Positions 52,230 through 59,197 of a stretch of 64,000 nt of DNA are shown here, piece by piece (positions within the stretch are counted from its first letter, which is position 1; the number at the start of each line of letters is the position of its first letter). The position numbers were made by a program, and so were the translations under genes. The stretch comes from Candidatus Delongbacteria bacterium (lineage in GTDB: Bacteria > CAIWAD01). Under the pieces are notes generated by a model. It saw only the letters and a program-made list of their open reading frames with translations. It did not search any database and was not told the DNA's origin. The stretch spans positions 1 through 64,000 of the forward strand of contig JBAYTZ010000005.1 of assembly GCA_041675285.1 (NCBI GenBank), in the 5' to 3' direction.

Positions 52230-53108
52230 GTGATCGCACTGCACCTGGCCGTCCTGCTCTTCGGCGCCGCGGCCCTGGTGGCCCAGGCCACCAGCCTGAG
52301 TCCGCTGGCCCTCACGCTGGGCCGCTGTCTGGTGGCCGCGCCCGTTCTGCTGCTCCTGGCCTGGCGGGATCCGGTCCGAGGAAGCGGTCGGGCGCTTGGC
52401 CGGGCCGTTGACCTTCCCCAACTGGTGCTGGCCGGACCGCTGCTGGCCCTGCACTGGGTGGCCTTCTTCCAGTCCATGCGGCTGGGCGGCGTGCCCGTGG
52501 CCCTGCTCAGCTACGCCTCCTTTCCCGCCTTCAGCCTGCTGCTGCAGCACGTGCGTCCCGCCGCTCCCTCCGCGGGCCCCGCGCCGTCGCTGCGTCGGAG
52601 CCTCGTCCAGCTGGGCCTGCTGGCGGCGGGTCTGCTGGTCCTGGCCGGACCGCTCGACCCGGCAAGTCCGGGCCGCGGAGCCGCCCTGGCCTGGGGCCTG
52701 CTGGCCGGGGCCTGCTTCGCGCTGCTGGCGCGCTGGAACTCGGGCCGCGTGACCCGGCTGGGCGCCATGCGATTGGCCGCCGGGCAGCTGGCGGGCGCGG
52801 CCCTGCTGCTCTTGCCCTGGTCGTGGCACGAGCTGGCGCAGGCGGGCGCCGGCGACTGGGGGCGGCTGGCGACGCTGGGACTGGCCTGCACGGCCCTGGG
52901 CCACGGCCTGTTCATCCACGCCCTGCGCCGGGTCAGCCCCTTCCAGGCCGGACTGGCCGCGGGCCTGGAACCCGTCTACGGCCTGCTGCTGGCCGCGCTG
53001 CTGGGGGCCGGCGTGCTGCCCCGGGAGTGGGCCGCCCTGCCGCTGGTGCTGGCCGCGGCCCTGCCGCTGCCCGCCGGCTGGCGACGGACTGGACGCCGCG
53101 CCAGCTGA
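52230..53108 (+). CDS. EamA-family (DMT superfamily) transporter
   Basis: A 292-residue protein with about ten membrane helices in two EamA repeats (LTLGRCLVAAPVLLLLAW and LHWVAFFQSMRLGGVPVALLSYASFP; then GLACTALGHGLFIHALRRVSPFQAGLAAGLEPVYGLLLAALL). Members export amino acids, sugars or other metabolites; the substrate cannot be told. It starts at GTG 52230 with GGGG-rich sequence upstream but no strong ribosome-binding site, 46 bp after glmS. Confidence 0.85.
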   Translation: MIALHLAVLLFGAAALVAQATSLSPLALTLGRCLVAAPVLLLLAWRDPVRGSGRALGRAVDLPQLVLAGPLLALHWVAFFQSMRLGGVPVALLSYASFPAFSLLLQHVRPAAPSAGPAPSLRRSLVQLGLLAAGLLVLAGPLDPASPGRGAALAWGLLAGACFALLARWNSGRVTRLGAMRLAAGQLAGAALLLLPWSWHELAQAGAGDWGRLATLGLACTALGHGLFIHALRRVSPFQAGLAAGLEPVYGLLLAALLGAGVLPREWAALPLVLAAALPLPAGWRRTGRRAS

Positions 53109-53152
53109 AGGTCCGCCGTGGGAGTCTCGCTTCGCGCCAGAGATCACGCCGC

Positions 53153-53188
53153 AAAAAAAGGCCCGGATCCAGTGCGATCCGGGCCTTT
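53153..53188. terminator. Bidirectional intrinsic terminator between EamA and aconitase genes
   Basis: A perfect 13-bp stem (AAAGGCCCGGATC, 53157-53169, with GATCCGGGCCTTT, 53176-53188), loop CAGTGC. On the reverse strand it is followed by seven T residues, so it serves aconitase best; on the forward strand only TTTGC follows. Confidence 0.88.
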
Positions 53189-53205
53189 GCTGTCGAAAGC
53201 GGGGC

Positions 53206-55929
53206 TCAGCTCTGGCGGGTCTCTGCCAGGAATTGCCGCAGCACGGTCTGCAGGATGCCGCCGTTGCGGTAGTAATCCACCTCCACCGGCGTGTCGATCC
53301 GGCAGCGGGTCTGGAACTCGCCCGATCGCACGCCGTCGGCGCTGGTCCAGCGCACGGTCAGCGTCTGGCGGGCCTGCAGCGCTTCGTCCAGCTCGATCTG
53401 GAAGACTTCGCGGCCGTCCAAGCCCAGGCTGGCCGCGCTCTGGCCGGCGGCGTACTGCAGCGGCAGGATGCCCATTCCCACCAGATTGGCGCGATGGATG
53501 CGCTCGAAACTCTCGGCGATCACAGCCTTGACGCCCAGCAGGGCTGTGCCCTTGGCCGCCCAGTCGCGGCTGGAGCCCGTGCCGTACTCCTTGCCCGCCA
53601 GGATCAGCAGCGGCGTGCCGGCGGCCTGATAGAGCGCGCTGGCGTCGAAGATCGGCAGCACCTCGCCCGTGGGCAGGTAGGTGGTCCAACCGCCCTCGGT
53701 GCCGGGCGCCAGCTGGTTGCGCAGGCGGATGTTGCCAAAGGTGCCGCGCGTCATCACGCGGTCGTTGCCGCGCCGGCTGCCGTAGCTGTTGTAGTCCGCC
53801 ACGGCCACCCCGTGCTCCGTCAGGTAGCGCCCGCCGGGCATGTTGTCCGGGATGCGCCCCGCCGGGCTGATGTGGTCCGTGGTGACGCTGTCCCCCAGCA
53901 GGGCCAGGCTGCGCGCGGCGCGGATGGACGAGATGGCCGCGGGTCGCTCGCTCAGGCCCTGGAAGAAGGGCGGCTCCTGGATGTAGGTGGAGTCGGGATC
54001 CCAGTCGAACAGGTCGCCCGGGCTGACGGGAATGGCGTTCCAGTCGGCGTTGGAGGCGCCCACGCCGTCGTAGAGCTCGCGGAAGACTTCCGGCCGCATG
54101 GCCAGGGCCAGCAGCTCGCGGATCTCCGCGTCCGTGGGCCAAACGTCCCGCAGGTAGACCGGCTGGCCCTGGGGATCGTGGCCCAGCGGCTCGCGGGTCA
54201 GGTCCAGGTTGACGCTGCCCGCCAGGGCGTAGGCCACCACCAGCGGCGGACTGGCCAGGTAGTTGGCCTTGATGCGCGGATGCACGCGGCCCTCGAAGTT
54301 GCGGTTGCCGGAGAGCACGCCGGCCACGACCACCTCGCCGCCCGCCAGGCCGGCCTCCAGCTCGTCGCGCAGCGGGCCCGAGTTGCCGATGCACGTGGTG
54401 CAGCCGTAGCCCACGTTGTGGAAGCCCAGCGCCTCCAGGCTCTCCAGCAGGCCGGCGTCCTGCAGGTACCGTGTCACCACGCGGCTGCCCGGGGCCAGGC
54501 TGGTCTTCACCGTGGGCGGGACCGTCAGCCCGCGGGCGACGGCCTTCTTGGCCAGCAGGCCGGCGGCCAGCAGCACGCCCGGGTTGCTGGTGTTGGTGCA
54601 GGAGGTGATGGCGGCCAGCACCACGTCGCCGTGCTTGAGTTCGAGGGCCTGGCCGTCCAGCACGACCTGCGTCGAGGCCTCCAGCTGCGCGCCCGCCAGC
54701 CCGAAGCCCCGCGCGCCCACGGGCGCCGCCAGGCTGGTGGCGAACTCGCTCTTCACGCGGGGCAGGGGCACCCGGTCCTGGGGCCGCTTGGGGCCGGCCA
54801 GGCAGGGCTCCACGCTGGAGAGGTCCAGCTCGAGCATGTCCGTGAACACGGGCTCGGGCGTGGCGTCCGTGCGGAACAGGCCCTGCTCCTTGGCGTAGCG
54901 TTCCACCAATTGCACGAGTCGCGGGTCGCGGCCGGTCTGGCGCAGGTAGGCCAGGGTTTCCTCGTCCATGGGACAGAAGCCCATGGTGGCGCCGTACTCG
55001 GGGGCCATGTTGGCCAGGGTGGCGCGGTCCGCCAGGCTCATCGCCGAGAGGCCCGGGCCGCAGTACTCGACGAACTTGCCCACCACGCCCTTCTGGCGCA
55101 GCAGCTCCACGCAGGTCAGGGTCAGGTCGGTGGCCGTGACGCCTTCGCGCGGGCGGCCGGTGAGGCGGAAGCCCACCACCTCGGGGATCAGCATGTAAAT
55201 GGGCTGGCCCAGCATCACGGCCTCGGCCTCGATGCCGCCCACGCCCCAGCCCGCCACGCCCAGTCCGTTGATCATGGTGGTGTGGCTGTCCGTGCCCACG
55301 CAGGAGTCGGGGAAGACCACGTCCAGCCCGTCCTCCCGGCGCTGCAGCACGCCCTTGGCCAGGTACTCGAGGTTCACCTGGTGGATGATGCCCACCGCCG
55401 GCGGTACCACGCTGAAATTGTCGAAGGCCTGCTGGCCCCAGCGCAGGAACTCGTAGCGCTCACGGTTGCGCCGGAACTCCAGCTCCGTGTTGACGCGCAG
55501 GGCGTCGGGCCGGCCGTAGCGGTCCACCTGGATGCTGTGGTCGATGACCAGGTCCACGGGCACGCCGGGGTTGATGCGCCGGGGATCCCCGCCCATCCGG
55601 GCCATGGCGCTGCGCAGGGCCGCCAGATCCACCACCGCGGGCACGCCCGTGAAGTCCTGCAGGATCACGCGGGCGGGCCGGTAGGGAATCTCCTCGTCCG
55701 TGGGCGCGGCGGGGTTCCAGCCCGCGATGCGCTTCAGATCCTCCTCGCGCACCAGATGCCCGTCACAGTGCCGCAGCACGGACTCCAGCAGGATCTTGAT
55801 GGACACGGGCAGGCGGCTCACCTGCCCCAGGCCCAGGCTTTCCAGGTGCTCCAGTCGGTAGTAGTGGGCCGTACCTGAGCCTGTCTCGAAGGGCGTGCGC
55901 GCGCCGAGCAGGTTGGTGGTGTGTGACAT
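53206..55929 (-). CDS. acnA: Aconitate hydratase A
   Basis: A 907-residue AcnA/IRP-type aconitase interconverting citrate and isocitrate in the TCA cycle. Landmarks: ILQDFTGVPAVVDLAALR, VIDHSIQVD, FVYPDSCVGTDSHTTMINGLGVAGWGVGG-type block (first cluster cysteine in DSCVGTDSHT), ITSCTNTSNPGVLLAAG (remaining cysteine region), GCTTCIGNSG, and the swivel-domain KEYGTGSSRDWAAKG and ESFERIHRANLVGMG. Length is normal (~890-910). ATG 55929 has AGGAG upstream. It is a single gene facing the EamA transporter and diverging from rlmB. Confidence 0.95.
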   Translation of the reverse strand: MSHTTNLLGARTPFETGSGTAHYYRLEHLESLGLGQVSRLPVSIKILLESVLRHCDGHLVREEDLKRIAGWNPAAPTDEEIPYRPARVILQDFTGVPAVVDLAALRSAMARMGGDPRRINPGVPVDLVIDHSIQVDRYGRPDALRVNTELEFRRNRERYEFLRWGQQAFDNFSVVPPAVGIIHQVNLEYLAKGVLQRREDGLDVVFPDSCVGTDSHTTMINGLGVAGWGVGGIEAEAVMLGQPIYMLIPEVVGFRLTGRPREGVTATDLTLTCVELLRQKGVVGKFVEYCGPGLSAMSLADRATLANMAPEYGATMGFCPMDEETLAYLRQTGRDPRLVQLVERYAKEQGLFRTDATPEPVFTDMLELDLSSVEPCLAGPKRPQDRVPLPRVKSEFATSLAAPVGARGFGLAGAQLEASTQVVLDGQALELKHGDVVLAAITSCTNTSNPGVLLAAGLLAKKAVARGLTVPPTVKTSLAPGSRVVTRYLQDAGLLESLEALGFHNVGYGCTTCIGNSGPLRDELEAGLAGGEVVVAGVLSGNRNFEGRVHPRIKANYLASPPLVVAYALAGSVNLDLTREPLGHDPQGQPVYLRDVWPTDAEIRELLALAMRPEVFRELYDGVGASNADWNAIPVSPGDLFDWDPDSTYIQEPPFFQGLSERPAAISSIRAARSLALLGDSVTTDHISPAGRIPDNMPGGRYLTEHGVAVADYNSYGSRRGNDRVMTRGTFGNIRLRNQLAPGTEGGWTTYLPTGEVLPIFDASALYQAAGTPLLILAGKEYGTGSSRDWAAKGTALLGVKAVIAESFERIHRANLVGMGILPLQYAAGQSAASLGLDGREVFQIELDEALQARQTLTVRWTSADGVRSGEFQTRCRIDTPVEVDYYRNGGILQTVLRQFLAETRQS

Positions 55930-56010
55930 GTGGACTCCTGTCTGTCGGGGGTAAGGCGGCCTTCGTGGGCCGTGCGGCCGGTTCGACGGCCGCGCGAAAC
56001 AATGTAGGAT

Positions 56011-56041
56011 TTGCCCAAGAGGGCGCGCGGCCTGCTATCTT
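56011..56041 (+). promoter_or_regulatory. Candidate promoter of rlmB-mazG
   Basis: TATCTTgg (-10, 56036-56041) with TTGCCC (56011-56016) at a long 19-bp spacing. It lies in the 161-bp divergent gap with aconitase; a TACATT at 56001-56006 on the reverse strand may be the aconitase -10. Confidence 0.4.
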
Positions 56042-56090
56042 GGCGCCGGCGCCCGGAATCCGCCGGCCCGCCCAACCCGGAAGGACGATC

Positions 56091-56882
56091 ATGCAGCCAC
56101 GAGACGGCGCCCGCTGGCGCAAGGAAGCCCCCGCCCCCACGGACAGCCTGTGGATCAGCGGCCGCCGGCCTGTTCAGGAGGCCCTGCGCGCGGGCCTGCC
56201 CGCCCGCCACCTGTTGCTGCGCGGTCCGGTGCGGACGGGCCTGTTGGCCGAGCTGCGCCGGGAGGCGGTGCTGCGCGGCGTTCCGGGCGAGGAGGTCGAC
56301 AACGCCGAGCTGGACCGCGTGATGCGCCACACGGAGCACCGGGGCGCGGCCCTGCAGCTCGAGCCGTTGCCCGAGCGTTCGCTGGAGCAGGAGCTGCCGG
56401 CCCTGGAGCAGGCCCGTCGCCCGCTTCTGTTGGTGCTGGACGGACTGCAGGACCCGCAGAACTTCGGGGCCGTGGCCCGCAGCGCGGAGGCGGCGGGGGT
56501 CACGGCGCTGGTGATCTCGCGCTGGGCCCAGGCGCCCCTGAGCGACGCGGCCTTCCGGGCCAGCGCCGGCGCCCTGGCCTGGCTGCCCGTGCTGGTGGCC
56601 GAGGAGCTGTCCGAGGCGCTGCTCTGGCTGGGTCGGCGCGGTTACGCGCGCCTGGGCCTCTCGGAGCGGGCCGAGAAGACCCCGGCCGACTACCGGCCCG
56701 CCGGTCCGCTGGCCCTGGTGCTGGGCGGAGAGGGCCGGGGACTGTCCCAGCGGGTGCGCGAGTGCCTGGACCTGGAGCTGCGGATTCCCATGCAAGGCCG
56801 AATCGGCAGCCTCAACGCCTCTGTGGCGGCGGCCGTGCTGCTGTTCTCCTTCGGCGCCCGGGAGGAACCCCGTGCTGAGTGA
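56091..56882 (+). CDS. rlmB: TrmH/SpoU-family 23S rRNA 2'-O-methyltransferase (RlmB-like)
   Basis: A 263-residue protein. The N-terminal substrate-binding domain starts LWISGRRPVQEALRAG. The SPOUT catalytic domain has motif 1 LVLDGLQDPQNFGAVARSAEAAGV, motif 2 LALVLGGEGRGLSQRV and motif 3 IPMQGRIGSLNASVAAAVLLF, the trefoil-knot AdoMet site. RlmB methylates a conserved guanosine (Gm2251) of 23S rRNA; other TrmH paralogues look alike, so the exact target is likely rather than certain. ATG 56091 has AAGGA upstream. It overlaps mazG by 11 bp. Confidence 0.85.
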   Translation: MQPRDGARWRKEAPAPTDSLWISGRRPVQEALRAGLPARHLLLRGPVRTGLLAELRREAVLRGVPGEEVDNAELDRVMRHTEHRGAALQLEPLPERSLEQELPALEQARRPLLLVLDGLQDPQNFGAVARSAEAAGVTALVISRWAQAPLSDAAFRASAGALAWLPVLVAEELSEALLWLGRRGYARLGLSERAEKTPADYRPAGPLALVLGGEGRGLSQRVRECLDLELRIPMQGRIGSLNASVAAAVLLFSFGAREEPRAE

Positions 56883-57747
56883 CGAAGAGCTGGACGCCCG
56901 GCTCAGCCCCGCGCAGGTGGAGGAGGCCGAGGGCGACGGACGCGCCCTGGCGCGGCTGTTGAAGATCCTCAAGGTGCTGCGCAGTCCGGAGGGCTGTCCC
57001 TGGGATCGCGAGCAGACGCCGGAGAGTCTGCGGCCCTATCTGCTGGAGGAGTGTCACGAGGTGCTGGCGGCCATCGACTCGGGATCCGCCGAGGAGCTCT
57101 GCGAAGAGCTGGGTGACCTCTGCCTGCACGTGGCCTTCCAGGCCGAGCTGGCCGAGGAGAGCGGCAGTTTCCGCTTGAGCGACTCGCTGACGCAGATTTC
57201 CCAGAAGTTGCTGCGCCGCCACCCGCACGTGTTCGGGGAGGCGGCCGCGGCGGACGCGCGGGAGGTGGAGCGCCTCTGGGAGCGGGTCAAGGCCCAGGAG
57301 CAGAATTCGTCCGGCGCGCGCCGCGATTCCATTCTCGACGGGTTGCCGGTCGCGCTGCCCGGGTTGCTGCGCGCCCAGCGGATCCAGGAGAAGGTGGCGG
57401 GGGTGGGCTTCGAATGGCCGGCGGCCGCCGGCGCGCTGCAGAAGCTCGAGGAGGAGTACGGCGAGTTCCGCCAGGCCCTGGCCAGCGGCGCACTGCGCGA
57501 CGCGGAGGCCGAGTTCGGCGACTTCCTGTTCTCGGTGGTCAACGTGGCCCGCTACCTGGGCGTGCAACCCGAGGACGCCCTGCGGCGCACCAACGACAAA
57601 TTCATCCGCCGCTTCCGGGACGTGGAGCGCCGCCTGCGCGCCGCCGGCGGCGACATCGCGCAGACGGATCTGGCCACGCTGGACACGCTCTGGGAGGCGG
57701 TGAAGGCCGACGAGCGGCGGACTACGGACGAGGGCCGGGCCCGCTGA
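56872..57747 (+). CDS. mazG: Nucleoside triphosphate pyrophosphohydrolase MazG
   Basis: A 291-residue protein with two MazG-type helical repeats. The first has LRSPEGCPWDREQTPESLRPYLLEECHEVLAAID followed by EELCEELGDLCLHVAF, giving the EExxE...ExxD magnesium set. The second has KLEEEYGEFRQAL and DAEAEFGDFLFSVVNVARYLG. It removes pyrophosphate from abnormal NTPs and helps set (p)ppGpp levels. It starts at GTG 56872, preceded by GGAGGAA at a 4-bp spacing and overlapping the end of rlmB, which implies coupled translation. Confidence 0.93.
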   Translation: MLSDEELDARLSPAQVEEAEGDGRALARLLKILKVLRSPEGCPWDREQTPESLRPYLLEECHEVLAAIDSGSAEELCEELGDLCLHVAFQAELAEESGSFRLSDSLTQISQKLLRRHPHVFGEAAAADAREVERLWERVKAQEQNSSGARRDSILDGLPVALPGLLRAQRIQEKVAGVGFEWPAAAGALQKLEEEYGEFRQALASGALRDAEAEFGDFLFSVVNVARYLGVQPEDALRRTNDKFIRRFRDVERRLRAAGGDIAQTDLATLDTLWEAVKADERRTTDEGRAR

Positions 57748-57775
57748 GTCAGGTTCACGCCGGGCCATTCACGGC

Positions 57776-57804
57776 TTGAACCTGCGCTCCCGCATGACTA
57801 GCTT
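57776..57804 (+). promoter_or_regulatory. Candidate promoter of the 76-residue small protein
   Basis: TTGAAC (57776-57781), a 17-bp spacer, then TAGCTTgc (57799-57804), with the ATG at 57868. Confidence 0.55.
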
Positions 57805-57867
57805 GCCCGTGCACCCAAGGATGGGCCGCTCGGCCCATGACGAACCCACCCAGCTCCAGGAGCACGC

Positions 57868-58098
57868 ATGTACAACTACACCGTGACCAAGGATTGTGAA
57901 TCCATGGACCGTCGCTTTCACCTGCGCTGCGGCGAGCAGGTCTATGGAAACGGCAACTTCGTCGGGAAGGTGGGCGTGCTCAAGGACGGCGTCTGGGATC
58001 TGGTGGACCGCGAGGCCCTGCAGCGCATCCGCTCCGGCCAGGATCGCCGCCAGGGTGACGGCGACCGCCGCCGCGGCGATGACCGGCGCGACTTCTGA
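57868..58098 (+). CDS. Small protein of unknown function with Arg/Asp-rich tail
   Basis: A 76-residue protein. The first ~55 residues look like a compact beta-rich domain (RRFHLRCGEQVYGNGNFVGKVGVLKDGVWDLVD). The last ~20 are an alternating Arg/Asp/Gly tail (SGQDRRQGDGDRRRGDD), perhaps disordered or RNA-binding. It has its own promoter and an AGGAG site 6 bp before the ATG, so it is very likely expressed. I do not recognise the family. It stands alone between mazG and the HU gene. Confidence 0.65.
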   Translation: MYNYTVTKDCESMDRRFHLRCGEQVYGNGNFVGKVGVLKDGVWDLVDREALQRIRSGQDRRQGDGDRRRGDDRRDF

Positions 58099-58198
58099 GG
58101 CCCCTTCCTGACTGGCCTCCGCTCGCCTCGGGGTCGCCGAACCCGCTTGCTGGGCGGCTTCGCGACGAGAGTGGAAGCGAAGATTTCGCATTTTTCCC

Positions 58199-58228
58199 TT
58201 GACTGCCTGAAAACGCCCTTTCTACCTT
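58199..58228 (+). promoter_or_regulatory. Promoter of the HU gene
   Basis: TTGACT (58199-58204), an 18-bp spacer, then TACCTTgc (58223-58228). This is the best -35 in the window, which suits a highly expressed gene. Confidence 0.65.
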
Positions 58229-58294
58229 GCCCCCACCAGAGGGCCGCAACAGCGTTTCGGCTGTTTGTCACACAACCTGTTCATGGAGGATCCG

Positions 58295-58612
58295 ATGGCC
58301 AAGACGACGAAGGAAGTGAAGCCCGCGACGAAGGAGACCAAGCCTCCGTTCAACAAGGGCGACCTGATCGAATTTGTTGCCAAGCAGACCAACCTTCCCA
58401 AGACCCAGGCCAAGACGGCCGTGGAAGCCGTGCTGGACGGCATCAAGAAGAACGCCAAGCGGGACGTGCGTCTGGTGGGCTTCGGTTCGTTCTCCGTGGT
58501 CAAGCGCAAGGCGCGGAAGGGCTTCAATCCCAAGACCGGTCAGAAGATGGACATCAAGCCCTCCAAGACGGTCAAGTTCCGTCCCGGCCAGGCCTTCAAG
58601 ACCAGCGTCTGA
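58295..58612 (+). CDS. HU-family histone-like DNA-binding protein
   Basis: A 105-residue protein with a lysine-rich N-terminal lead (AKTTKEVKPATKETKPP) of about 15 residues before the HU fold. The fold runs NKGDLIEFVAKQTNLPKTQAKTAVEAVLDGIKK, VRLVGFGSFSV, and the DNA-bending arm RKARKGFNPKTGQKMDIK, in which the usual R-N-P-x-T-G reads F-N-P-K-T-G. It bends and compacts DNA. ATG 58295 follows GGAGG directly; ATG 58283 contains that site and is therefore unlikely. Confidence 0.92.
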   Translation: MAKTTKEVKPATKETKPPFNKGDLIEFVAKQTNLPKTQAKTAVEAVLDGIKKNAKRDVRLVGFGSFSVVKRKARKGFNPKTGQKMDIKPSKTVKFRPGQAFKTSV

Positions 58613-58638
58613 CACGCGGGTTTTTTCCTGACGGATCG

Positions 58639-58666
58639 GCCCCGCTCCCTGGCGGGGCTTTTCTTT
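58639..58666 (+). terminator. Intrinsic terminator after the HU gene
   Basis: GCCCCGC (58639-58645), loop TCCCTG, GCGGGGC (58652-58658), then TTTTCTTT. Confidence 0.88.
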
Positions 58667-58703
58667 GCCGGAGCCTCCGCGGGCCTGCCGAACGGCCCCG
58701 AAC

Positions 58704-58732
58704 TTGCATCATCCTCGGGGTCATGCTAAACT
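58704..58732 (+). promoter_or_regulatory. Promoter of the tRNA cluster
   Basis: TTGCAT (58704-58709), a 17-bp spacer, then TAAACTtg (58727-58732), ending 19 bp before the first tRNA. Confidence 0.6.
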
Positions 58733-58751
58733 TGCGGCCTGTTCATTGCAG

Positions 58752-58825
58752 CGGGGCGTTGCGCAGCCTGGTAGCGCGCCTGCTTTGGGAGCAGGAGGTC
58801 GCTGGTTCGAATCCAGTCGCCCCGA
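58752..58825 (+). tRNA. tRNA-Pro (anticodon UGG)
   Basis: The acceptor stem CGGGGCG/CGCCCCG is perfect, the anticodon stem is CCTGC/GCAGG with loop TTTGGGA, and the T arm is CTGG-TTCGAAT-CCAG. Discriminator A; CCA is not encoded. First gene of a four-tRNA cluster. Confidence 0.95.
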
Positions 58826-58842
58826 CTCCGCGGCGCGGGCTT

Positions 58843-58915
58843 GCGCTCGTAGCTCAATGGAAAGAGCACCGGCCTTCTAAGCCGTAGGTTGAAGGTTCGA
58901 TTCCTTCCGGGCGCG
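58843..58915 (+). tRNA. tRNA-Arg (anticodon UCU)
   Basis: Acceptor GCGCTCG/CGGGCGC (one T-G pair), anticodon loop CTTCTAA, T arm GAAGG-TTCGATT-CCTTC, discriminator G. CCA not encoded. It reads the rare AGA codon. Confidence 0.94.
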
Positions 58916-58930
58916 GTCGGTTCTTGTCAC

Positions 58931-59005
58931 GGTGGATGTAGCTCAGTCGGTTAGAGCGCCTGGTTGTGGCCCAGGAGGTCGTGGGTTCAAGTCCCATCTT
59001 CCACC
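58931..59005 (+). tRNA. tRNA-His (anticodon GUG)
   Basis: The anticodon stem CCTGG/CCAGG encloses TTGTGGC. An extra 5' G (58931) pairs with C73, the identity mark of tRNA-His. T arm GTGGG-TTCAAGT-CCCAT. One T-T mismatch lies near the base of the acceptor stem. Confidence 0.94.
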
Positions 59006-59019
59006 CTAGTTCTTCGTTC

Positions 59020-59091
59020 GGCCCCATCGTCTAGCGGTCAGGACTCCAGGCTTTCATTCTGGTAACAGGGGTTCGATTCCCCTTGGGGTCA
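59020..59091 (+). tRNA. tRNA-Glu (anticodon UUC)
   Basis: Acceptor GGCCCCA/TGGGGTC, anticodon loop CTTTCAT, T arm AGGGG-TTCGATT-CCCCT, discriminator A. CCA not encoded. Confidence 0.94.
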
Positions 59092-59110
59092 GTTTTCGTC
59101 CTCCTACCGT

Positions 59111-59136
59111 CGGCGTGGCGCGGCCACGCCGTTTTC
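59111..59136 (+). terminator. Intrinsic terminator of the tRNA cluster
   Basis: A perfect 9-bp stem (CGGCGTGGC, 59111-59119, with GCCACGCCG, 59123-59131), loop GCG, then TTTTC. Confidence 0.82.
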
Positions 59137-59197
59137 ATGTTCGGCCCATCCGCCCCGGCCGGATGGACCATGCCACGGAACAGCTCGAGGCCTGCGC

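Noticed and set aside
58752..59091. Possible selenocysteine tRNA in the tRNA cluster
   Set aside because: The four tRNAs are Pro, Arg, His and Glu with standard lengths; none has a UCA anticodon or the long tRNA-Sec acceptor and variable arms.
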